DNA of 64,000 bases from Imhoffiella fuscus (GCF_042682685.1 NZ_JBHUHX010000027.1:1-64000), one strand, 5' to 3'; positions 26,028-36,205 are shown, counted from the first letter of the stretch. Translations and numbers: made by a program. The notes: a model not told the origin generated them from the letters alone.

Positions 26028-27314
26028 TCAGCGATAAAAGATGTCGCGATAGGAGAAATAGACCGCGATCGTCAGAATCGGCATCGCCACGAGCAGACCG
26101 AGCATGAAGGGCAACATCGCCATGAAGATCATGACCATGGCAATGAGCCCGAACACCAGGAACGGCAGGATATTCTTGAGGCAGGCGAAGAAGCTCAGCT
26201 TAAAGGCGCGCAGAACGGGGACATCGTTCAAGCCAACCAGCACAGGCGCGAAGAACATCGCCATGCCGAGTGGAATTCCCACCAACAAGGCGACCAGTAC
26301 CGGCAGGGCGATGCTCGACAGACTCAGCACATCCAGACCGCCCGGACCTCCCGAGGCGGAATTGATCAAGGCCCCGGAGGCTCCCAGCATGACGATGACC
26401 AGTCCGGCCATGATCAGCGCAATCGCCAGCGCGGCCCCCAGATAGACCAGACCGACCAAGGCCAATGGACCCGGTTTGCGCGAGATCCCGGCGAACAGAT
26501 GGTTCAGGGAGAAACCTTCCCCCTTGAACTGGGCATGCGCGCCCATCATGAGCCCGGCGGTGAACATGGGACCCAGGATCGTCGTCGCGAGCCCACCGAC
26601 AACGGGAACCAGATTGAGCAGGATCATGATGAGATAGAAGAGCAGGACGGCCCCGATCCAGGGACCTGGCTGATCCTTGAACAGATCCCAGCCCGACAGG
26701 ATCCAGCCCCAACCGCGCCCGGCCGAAATCGACTGGGGCGGCTGCAGCGCATCGCCCGAATCGTCCAGGGGTGGCGGAGTCAGATCGGCACGAGGCGGCG
26801 CATAGGGATTCTCGACTGAAGCCGGACGCTCCGGCGGCTCCGGCGGTTCCATGCCGTGGTTCGCCCGATAGCGCTCGGCGACCACGCCGCACGCCTGACA
26901 GACGCCTGTGAGGTCGGACACCTCCGGCTCTCCGCACTTGGGGCAGCGCGACCAACCTTCTGCGGGCTCTCGGGCCTTGGGTGTGCTGCTCGTCTTCGCG
27001 AGGCTCGGCGGAGGAGCGGTCACGGTGGATGGCATCGAATAGGGCCGCAGCAAGGACTCGACCTCGGTTTCCTCGTCGGTCTCCTGAGGCTCGATGGTGA
27101 TCACCAGGCCAGCCGCCGTCAGCGCGGCCCGATAGCGCTCGGCGACCGATGCGTTGACATTGTGCTTGAGCACGCGCCCACCACCTTTGAGGACGAGTTC
27201 GCGCGCCGTTTTCTCCTGCATGCGGAACTTCTTGGCCAAACGCGCCGCGACATCATTGAGATCCTGGCCCGGCATCAGCTTGCCGGAAAACAGAATCCGA
27301 TACTGTGCTTCCAT
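26028..27314 (-). CDS. zinc-ribbon, BPSS1780-like multi-pass membrane protein
   Basis: A 428-residue protein. I chose the ATG at 27314, since GAGGGGAGG lies seven bases upstream; the frame upstream looks non-coding. Residues 1-75 (YRILFSGKLMPGQDLNDVAARL ... RYRAALTAAGL) form a small alpha/beta domain also found at the head of other zinc-ribbon proteins. Residues about 113-135 are a zinc ribbon, CPKCGEPEV ... CQACG. After a Pro-rich linker, about five membrane helices begin with GWGWILSGWDLFKDQPGPW, the hallmark of BPSS1780-type proteins. No enzymatic role is known. It starts 29 bp after the SEC-C gene, same strand, likely one operon. Confidence 0.75.
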   Translation of the reverse strand: MEAQYRILFSGKLMPGQDLNDVAARLAKKFRMQEKTARELVLKGGGRVLKHNVNASVAERYRAALTAAGLVITIEPQETDEETEVESLLRPYSMPSTVTAPPPSLAKTSSTPKAREPAEGWSRCPKCGEPEVSDLTGVCQACGVVAERYRANHGMEPPEPPERPASVENPYAPPRADLTPPPLDDSGDALQPPQSISAGRGWGWILSGWDLFKDQPGPWIGAVLLFYLIMILLNLVPVVGGLATTILGPMFTAGLMMGAHAQFKGEGFSLNHLFAGISRKPGPLALVGLVYLGAALAIALIMAGLVIVMLGASGALINSASGGPGGLDVLSLSSIALPVLVALLVGIPLGMAMFFAPVLVGLNDVPVLRAFKLSFFACLKNILPFLVFGLIAMVMIFMAMLPFMLGLLVAMPILTIAVYFSYRDIFYR

Positions 27315-27343
27315 CGATTGGCCTCCCCTCTCGGCCGAGTTCG

Positions 27344-29320
27344 TTAAGCGGAGAATCGTTTGAGCCAGGCTAGGATGCCGGGTTCGGCTTCCCAGACATC
27401 GCGCATGGCCTCGCGATAAAGCCATGCCTGATCGTCGCCCCCCGGCGTGATGCCGAGCGGATTCAGCCGAGGCTGCTTAATACGCTTGCGGGTCAGATAA
27501 TACGGGATTCTCGGCAAACGCCGCACCGCCGTGTTCAGCACGAAACGCGCGCGCTCCTCGCGCCCCAACCGATAGAGCGCCAGCACCTCGCCGTAGGCGA
27601 GGTCGGCAAGTAGATCGCCCGGAAAACGCCGAGCCAAGATCAGCGCCTGTTCGTCCTCGCCATCACGCAGATAATGGTTCATGAGTTCGGCGCGCACACC
27701 GTGATTGTCCTGGGGATTGAGCCGCAGAAGCGTCTCCAGCGTGAAGACTGCCGCCTTGGACTCGCCCTCCTGCACCTGGCTCAAATAGCGCCGAAACAGG
27801 AGTCTGAGGGCCGGACGATTGGCCGGCGCGGACCAGGGCAGAATGCGCGGATCCTCGGGCGGCAACAACTGCTCCAAGATCGCCCAGGCCCGGTCCAGCA
27901 ACGGACGCATCAGCGCGTGCGCCACCCAGGGCAAGGCGCTCTCGGGATGCTCGTAGAGCGCGGTGGCCAGATCGTCGAGCACATCCAGACTGTCCGTCAC
28001 CTCCGGGTGGGCAAGAACATAATCGAGCCATCCGGGCTCGCCCCAAACATCGGCGCCCTCGATCAGGGACAGGTGCGTCGAATGGGGCTTAGATCCCGGA
28101 TAGAGCGCCCTCCACAGCGCCTCCATCCGACGCAGGGCGGCGGACGGACGCACCTCGACCGCCAGACCCGACACCAGCGTGGAGGGATCTGGAGCGGGAG
28201 AGTTGGACCTGTCCGGCTCGTCGGCGTCGGGTGACGTGTCCTCGATCGCGACGAAGAGTTCCATCTGGGTGGAATCGCGACGCGGACTCTCGATCCGGGC
28301 GCTCGCCAGGCCGTAATCGGGCAATGGACGGCCCAACACCAACCCCACCCAATCGTGCCAATCCACCAACTGCGGATCCAGTGCATCGGCATGGCTGTTG
28401 ACCATCGCCTCCTGAGGATCGGCGACCGCCCGCTCCAGGAAATCCATGAAACTCTCGTCCCGATAGCCCTGTCTGCGGAATCGGTGCAACCAGAAGCGCG
28501 CGCGCTCGCGGGCCAGCCGGTCGTTGTGCTGGGCCGCGAGCAGGGTGATTTCGAGCAACGCGGTACTGGGGTTGTCCGGGTCGCAGCGCAACGCCGAGGT
28601 GAAGGCCGATTGGGCCTGGGCAAAATCACCCTCGTCGATATGAATGGTGCTGCGGCGCTGCCAGGCCGCAGCCTGGAGCGACCGACTGCCCTCGGCACAG
28701 ACGCGGTCGAGGAAGTTCAGCTTCTTGCGCCAGTGATCGAGCCGATCGTAGGCATCGCACAGGATATCGAGCGCCGGCTCATATGCGGCACCGAGGTCGG
28801 AGAGCGAACCGGAGAAAAGCGGTTCGAGCAGGGCGACCGCTCGCCCCGGACGGTCCTCGTCGAGCCAACGATCGGCGATCTTGGCCAGCAACGGGCCGGG
28901 GATCGCGTTCAGCGACAGCGCCTCGCGCAACGAACGCTCCGAGATCTCATCGAGCAGGATCTCCCAGATGAGCTCGGTCGAGAGCATTGGCATGTCACCG
29001 AGATTGCCGCAGCAATCCTGGTAACGCAGCCCGGAACCACAGGGGCAGGGCGCCTCGGCGTCGGGTGGATCGATCGGCAGAGGTCGAAAGCCGTTAGCCC
29101 GTTGTGGGGTGGCATTCCAGATGACGGTTCCGAGCAGAGTCGCTAGACGATGGGCCTCGAAATCGCTCAGAAAATCGTCCGAGAGGCCGAGAATGCCCGG
29201 AATATTGGACCTGGCCCAATGAAGAAAGTGCTCTGGATCCGGACGTTCCAGGATCTGGCGGATCGCTTGCACGATGACCTGCTCGAAACGCTCTGCGTCG
29301 ACGGTCTCATGGTGGAACAT
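27344..29320 (-). CDS. SEC-C motif and TPR-like helical repeat protein
   Basis: A 658-residue soluble protein. The ATG has GGAGGAA seven bases upstream. Residues about 86-105 hold a SEC-C zinc motif, CPCGSGLRYQDCC, as in the SecA C-terminus, where it binds zinc and recruits partners. The rest is alpha-helical repeats in two blocks (about 120-330 and 460-620, such as RAVALLEPLFSG and ALILARRFPGDLLADLAYGE), interrupted by an acidic, Ser/Pro-rich segment around 355-390. It probably is a scaffold or adaptor. Divergent from the STAND-WD40 gene over a 334-bp gap, so co-regulation is possible. Function unknown. Confidence 0.7.
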   Translation of the reverse strand: MFHHETVDAERFEQVIVQAIRQILERPDPEHFLHWARSNIPGILGLSDDFLSDFEAHRLATLLGTVIWNATPQRANGFRPLPIDPPDAEAPCPCGSGLRYQDCCGNLGDMPMLSTELIWEILLDEISERSLREALSLNAIPGPLLAKIADRWLDEDRPGRAVALLEPLFSGSLSDLGAAYEPALDILCDAYDRLDHWRKKLNFLDRVCAEGSRSLQAAAWQRRSTIHIDEGDFAQAQSAFTSALRCDPDNPSTALLEITLLAAQHNDRLARERARFWLHRFRRQGYRDESFMDFLERAVADPQEAMVNSHADALDPQLVDWHDWVGLVLGRPLPDYGLASARIESPRRDSTQMELFVAIEDTSPDADEPDRSNSPAPDPSTLVSGLAVEVRPSAALRRMEALWRALYPGSKPHSTHLSLIEGADVWGEPGWLDYVLAHPEVTDSLDVLDDLATALYEHPESALPWVAHALMRPLLDRAWAILEQLLPPEDPRILPWSAPANRPALRLLFRRYLSQVQEGESKAAVFTLETLLRLNPQDNHGVRAELMNHYLRDGEDEQALILARRFPGDLLADLAYGEVLALYRLGREERARFVLNTAVRRLPRIPYYLTRKRIKQPRLNPLGITPGGDDQAWLYREAMRDVWEAEPGILAWLKRFSA

Positions 29321-29654
29321 AGCGGGTTCCTCCGCTCATAGCGAGGCCGCCGCAATGCCCGGCCACCTCGGCAAATCAGTGTCGACGCATGACCCGAGTC
29401 ACACGGGCCCGAACAAGGGCGGGGACATTCCGCTCGAACGGATCCGATCGGCATCCATGCAGTGCACGGGCCCCATCGCGCACAGGAAACGTTATTGTAC
29501 CGCGCGGCCCGCGATTTGTGTCGATCGCCAGTGCGACCGACATCGCGTTTCACACCGGCGACGAACATCGATGAGCCGTCATCAGGGGCGAACTTGCGGT
29601 TCGCGCCCCGTCCGCTCACCCTAACCCTCTCCACCGCAGATCCACGAGTGCGCC
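29321..29654. other. divergent intergenic region
   Basis: A 334-bp gap between the divergent SEC-C and STAND genes. It must hold both promoters; apart from the SEC-C ribosome site I see no strong promoter, repeat or RNA gene. Short open frames here look non-coding. Confidence 0.35.
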
Positions 29655-32600
29655 ATGCCCGAACCCCAGGTACGCATCTTCGTTTCATCGCCGTCCGACG
29701 TCGAGCACGAGCGTGCGCTCGTCAAGGACATCATCGAACAGCTCGCTCAGGAGTACCTGCCCTATTTCAAGCTCCAGGCCGTCCTCTGGGAAGAGGAGGC
29801 ATTGACCGCAGCCCAGAGCTTCCAGGCCGGTCTATTGAGGCCGGCCGAGTGCGAGATCGTTCTGGTGATGCTCTGGACCCGACTGGGCACACCGCTCGCC
29901 GAGGATCCCTACGGCGGCATGACCGGAACCGAATGGGAGTTCGTAGACGCGGTCGAGGCATCGGCCCAGCACGGCACGCCCGAGGTGCTGGTCTATCAGA
30001 AGACCGCGCCGCGGCTGATCGACATCAACGACGCCGAGGCGATCCGCACCGCCATGGCGGATCGGGAGCGACTCGAATCCTTTTTCCGACATCATTTCTA
30101 CAATCCCGACGGCAGCTTCCGCCGCGCCTTCCGCCAGTTCGACAGCGACGCGGGCTTTCGCGGTCTGGTCGAGTCCCAGCTGCGCAAGCTGCTCAACCGC
30201 CGCATCAGCGCCGAGCGCCGATTTGCCGCTGGCAGCGAGGATTGGCTCGGCAGCCCATTTCGTGCCCTCGCGCCATATGATATCGGCGACGACCGTATCT
30301 TCACCGGGCGCGAGACCGAAAGCCGTGAACTGGTCGCGCGACTCGATCGTCTGAGCGAATCCGGCCCCGGCCTGTTGCTTCTGAGCGGAGCGAGCGGGAT
30401 CGGCAAGAGCTCGCTGGTCCGCTGCGGGTTACTGCCGCACCTGGTGCGCCCATTTCTCTTCACCAGCATCGGCGCCTGCCGCTGGTGTCTGCTCGAACCC
30501 TCGCACGACGATCCGATCGCCGCACTGGCCGCGAAGCTCGCCACACCGAGCGTGCTGGGCGGCGCGCTCGGCGAGCAGGGACTGGATGGGAAACGCCTCG
30601 CCCGACTTCTGGTAACGGATGGCGACGTCGGGGTCGAGCAGATCGGCGCGGCACTGGAGCGGACCGACAGGACGGACCGCGACGCTGAAACGCGCGCGGG
30701 CCGAACCCAGCTGATCATCATCCTGGATCCGCTGGACCCCTACCTCCAGCCCGAGCGCATCGACACGCCCGAGATCCAAGCGTTCGCCGCAATCCTCGCC
30801 ACGCTCGCCCGACACGCATCCATATGGGTGATCGCCACGCTGCGCAGTCATCTGCTTCCAAGCCTGGCCCATCTCCCTGCGCTGAACGCGCTGCTCGACG
30901 AGCCAGGCTGGTACAGGGTCGAGCCGCCCGCCCCCGCGCGGATTCGCCAGGTGATGGAGATCCCGGGGCGCGTCGCCGGAATCCAATACGAGGAGCCGGG
31001 CCGAGGCGCCAGCGGCGGACTGGTCGATGCCTTGGAATCCGAGGCCAGCGACCTGAAACACTGGCCGACACTGCTGGAACCCGCGCTGGAGGCGCTCTAT
31101 CGACTCGCCGTCGAGCGCGAGGAACCAGGCACCCGCCACGGCCGTCTGCTGCGATTCGCCGACTACCGCCAGCTCGGCGGCATTGCCGGAACGCTGGTGA
31201 ACCGTGCCGATGCGCTTTGGAACGGACTCGACGATCGAACGCGCGCGGCGCTGCCCATGCTGTGCCGGGCGTTGCTGTCGCTCGAAGCCGGACCGCGTTC
31301 GCATCCGACCCCGCGCGCGGCCGACCTCGCGACCCTAGAGCGCGATCCCGGGTGCGCCGACCTCATCGGAGCGCTCACCGAGGCCCGCCTGATCGTATTG
31401 GAATCCGTCCCGGACACGACGACCCGCACCCAACCGCCCACGCCCGAACAGGGGGTCATCGCCTATCTCCGTCACGCCCTGAACCAAACGCGCGAGGAGT
31501 GGCGGGCCAAGCGCCGTCTGCGCCGTTCCAAGGGCGGACTGGATACGCTCATTCAAGACGAGGCCCTCACGCCAACCCAGGACGAATCAGGTCTGGGCTG
31601 GGAAGACTACCGAGCCGTGGCGACCCTCGTCCATCCAGCACTGATCGAGCGGTGGCAACCGGTCCGCGACTGGCTCTCGCAGCCGAACAACCGCCGCGAC
31701 CTGAATCTGCGCTATCAGATCGGACGGCAGGCGGCGCTCTGGAAGCGGACCGATTTCAACCGGGAATACCTGCTCGGAGAACTGGGCCACGCCGCCGCGC
31801 GTCTGTTCGTCGAGAGCCACGCCGAAGAGCTGGACCCGCTCGAACGCGATTATCTGGACCACTCCTGGGCCCACCTGCGCACGCAGCGACGCCGCAACCG
31901 CTGGACCATCGGCTCCATCACCGCCGCCCTGACCCTGTTCGCCGGTATCGCCTTTTACGGCCTCTGGGATGCGAACCATCAGACCAAGATCAACCAAGTA
32001 CGCGGCAGTCTTCTGGAGGCCGATCTCGCCATCCGGCGCGGCGACACGCCAACCGCCGTCGCGCTCGCGCTCGAGGCCGGCCCCTATCTGCCCAAGGAGG
32101 CGACCGATACGCTCGGCCGCGCGCTCTCGTCCAACCGACTGCTGGCGATGCTGACGCCTGACCAAACGACTGCAGGTCCTTGGATCACCTCGGTCTTCGG
32201 CCCCGACGGCAATGCGCTCATCACCGGCTCCAAGGGCCAGGGCATCCGTCTCTGGAAGCGAGGCGCCCGGGGATTCGAGCAAGTCGCCGAACTCGCCGCC
32301 CCCGGAAACCACATCGAACGGGTTCGCTTCGCCGGACCCGAGGCGGATCCGACCATCATCGGAATCGGCGTCGGCGGAGTCTGGCGCCTGCCGAGCGCGT
32401 CCGATCGACCGCCCGACTGGAACTGCGGCACGCGTGCCGACGCCCCGCTGACCCTGGATCCAGAAGGCCGTCATCTCGCCCTGATCAGCGACTACCGGAG
32501 CAAGAATGCCCAGCTCTGCATGCTCGATCTCGAACATCCGGGCGAGCCACTATGGCGGAACACCGAATCCGTTGGCACCATCCGCGATCTCGCCTTCGCG

Positions 32601-34454
32601 CCGGACGGCCAGCGCCTGGTCGCCGCCAACCTACGTGGATTCGCCCAGGTTTTCGACACCAAGAGCGGAGAGGAACGCCTCCGGCTCCCTGCCAAAGGCA
32701 GCCTCGGGCGGCCAGCCATTCGAGCGACCTTCGACGACGAAGGTGCGCGTATCGCCGTCGCCGCGCTCGACGAGCGCATCCATCTCTACGATCGCCAGGG
32801 CCGCGAGATCCAGGAGCTGGGAACCGTCAAACGCGGCAAACGCATCGTGCGGATCCATCAATCCTACGTCCGCGACCTCGCCTTCACCGCCGATGGCTTC
32901 GGCCTGATCGCGGGCGACTCGGCCGGTCAGCTGGTTCATTGGGATCTGCGCGCCGGCACGGCCGAGGTCCTGGGTCAGCAGGAGCTGGGGATCGATCGAA
33001 TCGCAGTCACACGAGAGGTCGATCCAACGCTGGGCGAGAATCTGGTCTTGAGCCTGTCCCTGGACGGCACGGCACGCCTCTGGGCGCTCGAAACCGGTCG
33101 CCAGCTCGCGACACTCAGCCAGCAGACCCCCATTGCGCAGGCCGCCTTCAGTCGTGACGGTCAACGCATCATGACCAGTTCGACCAAGAATGGCGCAGCG
33201 CGGCTCTGGTCGGTCGCGGCCAACAACCGCCTCGCCTTCCATATGGATCAGGAGGACCACGTTCGGCATCTGGCCATGGCCGAATCGGGAGCGGATCTGC
33301 TGATCGCCACCGCCGATTACGACGGTCGGGTCGAGCTCTGGCGCCACGCGCGCGGCCCGGAATCACGTCCGCCGACGCGCCAGATCTCGCAGATCGCCCA
33401 CCAGGCACGAGTGCGACAGGTCGCCTTCTCGTCGTCCGGCCGCTGGCTCGCGAGCGCCGGCTCGGACGGCTTCGGCCATCTCTGGGATCTCACCGACGGC
33501 CACGACTGCGCCCTGCCCACGGCATCCAAGCCCCAATCCTGCCAAACGGCCGGCGAACCCGACTGCCCGGATGTCTATCGCGTCCTCTTCGCCCCGGACG
33601 CGAGCTGGCTGATGACGGCCTCTAGCGACCCGGACCGACCCGTCAGGCTCTGGGACCCGGCAAACTGCACGGCACTCTCCTTGCCGAACGCACTGTCACA
33701 CTTCGAGGGCCGCATCCGCGCCCTAACGCTGCGTGAAGACGGCGACGCGAACCAAGCACTGGTGGCGACCGGCAGCCAGGAGGGCGTCATCCAGGTCCTG
33801 CGCCAGAACGCCAGTGGCGACTGGTCGCGGCGCTGTCGCCTGGAGGCGCATACGGCGAGCATTACGGAACTGTCCTTCTCGCCGGATGGCAACTGGCTCG
33901 CCTCCGCCAGCCGGGACGGTCGGGCCGCACTGATCGCGCTCACCGAGGCCGGCTGCGGCGAGCCCAGCTATCTCGACGCCGGGGCCGGCAGTCTCTACGA
34001 CGTCCAGTTCGCGCCCGACAGCCGGCGCCTGGTGACGGCGGCCTTCGAGGCCAAGGCGCAGCTCTGGTCGATCGACGGAGACCTGATCGCCGAGCTGAGC
34101 GGACACCAAAACGCCGTCTCATCGGCCCGGTTCAGCCCGGACGGACGCTGGATTCTGACCGCCTCGCGCGACGGAACGCTACGCGTCTGGAGGACGCCGA
34201 CAGGCTCCCGGCGCCAAACCCTCACGCCATTCCTCACGCTGGACGCCGATCTGGGCGCGGTGACCCACGCGGCATTCAGCCCAGACGGCCATGAAATCGC
34301 CGCTGGCTATTGGGAAAACGCCGCGCTGCTCTGGCGGCTCTGGAGCGAGGGAGAGAGACCCGCGAACGGTCTGACGCGAACCTGGGGCCGCAACCGTGCC
34401 CGACTGGCCCTGATCGAAGAGGCGATACGCTACGCCGAGGAACACACGCCCTGA
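29655..34454 (+). CDS. DUF4062 - STAND NTPase - TM - WD40 sensor protein
   Basis: A 1599-residue protein. Residues about 5-110 are a DUF4062 domain (VRIFVSSPSDVEHERALVKD; ECEIVLVMLWTRLGT), a TIR/SLOG-like effector or adaptor module. Residues about 215-600 are an nSTAND-type NTPase: FTGRETESRELVARL, Walker A LSGASGIGKSSLVR (about 241-254) and Walker B-like LIIILDPLDPYLQ (about 354-366), where the usual acidic DxFEE is weakened. A single membrane helix lies at about 747-770 (GSITAALTLFAGIAFYGLW). Residues about 840-1590 carry WD40 repeats; I count about 14 by eye (for example FSPDGRWILTASRDGTLRVW), enough for two seven-bladed propellers. STAND proteins are ATP-driven signalling switches. Architecture suggests envelope or phage sensing, an inference. 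No suicide-type nuclease or protease domain is visible. Confidence 0.85.
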   Translation: MPEPQVRIFVSSPSDVEHERALVKDIIEQLAQEYLPYFKLQAVLWEEEALTAAQSFQAGLLRPAECEIVLVMLWTRLGTPLAEDPYGGMTGTEWEFVDAVEASAQHGTPEVLVYQKTAPRLIDINDAEAIRTAMADRERLESFFRHHFYNPDGSFRRAFRQFDSDAGFRGLVESQLRKLLNRRISAERRFAAGSEDWLGSPFRALAPYDIGDDRIFTGRETESRELVARLDRLSESGPGLLLLSGASGIGKSSLVRCGLLPHLVRPFLFTSIGACRWCLLEPSHDDPIAALAAKLATPSVLGGALGEQGLDGKRLARLLVTDGDVGVEQIGAALERTDRTDRDAETRAGRTQLIIILDPLDPYLQPERIDTPEIQAFAAILATLARHASIWVIATLRSHLLPSLAHLPALNALLDEPGWYRVEPPAPARIRQVMEIPGRVAGIQYEEPGRGASGGLVDALESEASDLKHWPTLLEPALEALYRLAVEREEPGTRHGRLLRFADYRQLGGIAGTLVNRADALWNGLDDRTRAALPMLCRALLSLEAGPRSHPTPRAADLATLERDPGCADLIGALTEARLIVLESVPDTTTRTQPPTPEQGVIAYLRHALNQTREEWRAKRRLRRSKGGLDTLIQDEALTPTQDESGLGWEDYRAVATLVHPALIERWQPVRDWLSQPNNRRDLNLRYQIGRQAALWKRTDFNREYLLGELGHAAARLFVESHAEELDPLERDYLDHSWAHLRTQRRRNRWTIGSITAALTLFAGIAFYGLWDANHQTKINQVRGSLLEADLAIRRGDTPTAVALALEAGPYLPKEATDTLGRALSSNRLLAMLTPDQTTAGPWITSVFGPDGNALITGSKGQGIRLWKRGARGFEQVAELAAPGNHIERVRFAGPEADPTIIGIGVGGVWRLPSASDRPPDWNCGTRADAPLTLDPEGRHLALISDYRSKNAQLCMLDLEHPGEPLWRNTESVGTIRDLAFAPDGQRLVAANLRGFAQVFDTKSGEERLRLPAKGSLGRPAIRATFDDEGARIAVAALDERIHLYDRQGREIQELGTVKRGKRIVRIHQSYVRDLAFTADGFGLIAGDSAGQLVHWDLRAGTAEVLGQQELGIDRIAVTREVDPTLGENLVLSLSLDGTARLWALETGRQLATLSQQTPIAQAAFSRDGQRIMTSSTKNGAARLWSVAANNRLAFHMDQEDHVRHLAMAESGADLLIATADYDGRVELWRHARGPESRPPTRQISQIAHQARVRQVAFSSSGRWLASAGSDGFGHLWDLTDGHDCALPTASKPQSCQTAGEPDCPDVYRVLFAPDASWLMTASSDPDRPVRLWDPANCTALSLPNALSHFEGRIRALTLREDGDANQALVATGSQEGVIQVLRQNASGDWSRRCRLEAHTASITELSFSPDGNWLASASRDGRAALIALTEAGCGEPSYLDAGAGSLYDVQFAPDSRRLVTAAFEAKAQLWSIDGDLIAELSGHQNAVSSARFSPDGRWILTASRDGTLRVWRTPTGSRRQTLTPFLTLDADLGAVTHAAFSPDGHEIAAGYWENAALLWRLWSEGERPANGLTRTWGRNRARLALIEEAIRYAEEHTP

Positions 34455-34460
34455 GCCCGA

Positions 34461-35102
34461 TCAGGACCGAGGGATGGAGACCAGCAGAGGTTGGACCCGC
34501 TCCAGATCGCGCACCACCTCTCCGGCCAGTCGCGCGGCGAGACGGTCGAAGGCGGCAGCCATGGCGTCCGGGGTGCTGGCCTCCACGACCTCCTCGCCGC
34601 TGTACTGACGCGCCCAGAGCGAGCGCCGATCGTCCGCCGCCACCAGCGACAGATTCAGTGTGGCCGTCACCCGGGGCGGACGGTCCGTCGGCCAGTGCTC
34701 GAAACGCTCCACCTCGCCGTTGAGCAGATAATCGGCCCTGACCCGATCCGCCGGGATGGCGACATAGCGGAAGAGTCCGGCCTTGCGAATGGCGCCGACC
34801 AGCACCCCGACCATCGCCTGAGGCACGGGCTCAGCCCAAAGCAGGTTGCGGTAGCGCGCGATCATCAGGGGCTGTTCGCGGGTGCGATAGAGGATCTCGC
34901 GTCCGCCGAGGAAACCGCGCGCCGCCAGATCGTTCACCAGCAGAATGGCCGGGGTCTGCGTTCGCGCCCGCTGAACCTGGGTCGGGGGTTCGAGCAGGTA
35001 ATAGCGATCGGGCTCGATCGGCGGAGCCGATCCGCATCCAGCGACGAGCAGGACGCAACCGAGGAGCGACAGTGGCGAAATGAGGCGACTCACTGAAACC
35101 AC
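34461..35102 (-). CDS. PqiC/MlaA-associated ABC auxiliary lipoprotein (DUF330-type)
   Basis: A 213-residue lipoprotein: LISPLSLLGCVLLVAGC is a lipobox signal, with Cys near residue 23. The mature part (YYLLEPP at its start, ILYRTREQPLMIARYRNLLWAEP, LNGEVERFEHWP) matches the ABC-type transport auxiliary component/PqiC family, outer-membrane partners of Mce-type lipid transporters. GTG at 35102 overlaps the mlaD-like gene; a GTG at 35093, in a GTGA stop-start overlap, is an alternative. Last gene of the six-gene operon, ending 6 bp from the convergent STAND gene. Its role is to receive lipid from or dock the MlaD ring. Confidence 0.85.
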   Translation of the reverse strand: MVSVSRLISPLSLLGCVLLVAGCGSAPPIEPDRYYLLEPPTQVQRARTQTPAILLVNDLAARGFLGGREILYRTREQPLMIARYRNLLWAEPVPQAMVGVLVGAIRKAGLFRYVAIPADRVRADYLLNGEVERFEHWPTDRPPRVTATLNLSLVAADDRRSLWARQYSGEEVVEASTPDAMAAAFDRLAARLAGEVVRDLERVQPLLVSIPRS

Positions 35103-36205
35103 GGCGTCCTGTCCTCCTGTTCGCGACTCTTGAGGAGGGCCTTGGGATCGTCGCGCAGCTCGCGCGACAGAACCGAGAGATTGCGTGTCGCCTCCTCCAT
35201 ATTGGCCAGGATCGGGGTCAGCGCCGCCGACAGCTCCTGGAGCAGATATTGGGTATCGTCGAGCGACTTCTGGAGCGCCGGCCGGTTCTCGCGCACCAGT
35301 CCTCGGATATCGGACGCCAGCGACCCATAGTTGTTCACGGCACCCTGGATGTCGCCGGTGCTCGACTTCAGCGCGGTTGTCATGCTGGCGAGATTGTCCG
35401 ACATGACCCGAACCGACCCCAGTATGGCTGCGATAGCCGCTGGATCGACCGCCTCCTTGAGCCGTGCGGAGAGCTCCTGCAGATTGGCGAAGGCACCGGC
35501 CAGCCGATCTCGATTCCCGGACTGGTCGTCGCCGGTGCCGATCAGCAGCTCGATGGTTTTGATCTGGTCGCGGATGCTGGCCAATGTCGGGGCGATGGTC
35601 TCCTCGACCAAAGCCGTGATCGTCTCGGTGAGCTGGCCGAGCCGCCCTGCCAGATCGATCTCACGCCCATCGGCCTCGATGACGGAGCCATCGGCGAGCA
35701 GCGCGGTGGCGGATCCGGGCGTGATGCGGATGACATCGCCCGATAGCAGCCCCGCAGCCCCCAACTGGGCACGGCTGTCGAGCGGCACCGGCCAGCCATC
35801 CTTGATCCGAAGCCTGGCGCGAAAGCAGGGCAGCGCCGCATGACGACGCGGGGCATCCTGCGGCGGCGCAGGACAGCGAACGGCCTCCGAATCCCGCTGC
35901 GGAAAGACGGGCGTCACCCGATCAACCATGCCGATGACATAGCCCTCCTGAACCACCTGGATTCCGGCGTCCAGCCCCTCGGCGTCGAGGAAATAGGCGT
36001 CGAGATGATAGGCGCGACCGAAGAGCCCCGGCAGCACGAGATAGAAGGCACCGGCCACGACCAGAACCATCGCCAGCACGAATCCGCCGGCCAGGAGCAG
36101 ATCGCGATGCTGCGCCCGTGCCCGGCGCTTGCCCGGACCGCCGATCTCGGGCGGCGAATAGAGCCGGTCGAGCCGACCGGAGGTCGAGCGATCCGGGCCG
36201 CTCAC
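35090..36205 (-). CDS. MlaD/Mce family substrate-binding protein
   Basis: A 371-residue protein. A cytoplasmic N-tail is followed by one membrane helix (about 37-60, LLAGGFVLAMVLVVAGAFYLV), then an Mce domain (YHLDAYFLDAEGLDAGIQVVQEG ... VIRITPG; about 68-165) and a long helical C-terminus (about 180-350) with coiled-coil character, as in MlaD-like proteins that form hexameric lipid channels in the periplasm. The Mce domain has an insertion rich in Pro and Cys (RCPAPPQDAPRRHAALPCF). GTG start overlaps the stop of the ABC gene (GTGA). Confidence 0.88.
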   Translation of the reverse strand: MSGPDRSTSGRLDRLYSPPEIGGPGKRRARAQHRDLLLAGGFVLAMVLVVAGAFYLVLPGLFGRAYHLDAYFLDAEGLDAGIQVVQEGYVIGMVDRVTPVFPQRDSEAVRCPAPPQDAPRRHAALPCFRARLRIKDGWPVPLDSRAQLGAAGLLSGDVIRITPGSATALLADGSVIEADGREIDLAGRLGQLTETITALVEETIAPTLASIRDQIKTIELLIGTGDDQSGNRDRLAGAFANLQELSARLKEAVDPAAIAAILGSVRVMSDNLASMTTALKSSTGDIQGAVNNYGSLASDIRGLVRENRPALQKSLDDTQYLLQELSAALTPILANMEEATRNLSVLSRELRDDPKALLKSREQEDRTPWFQ

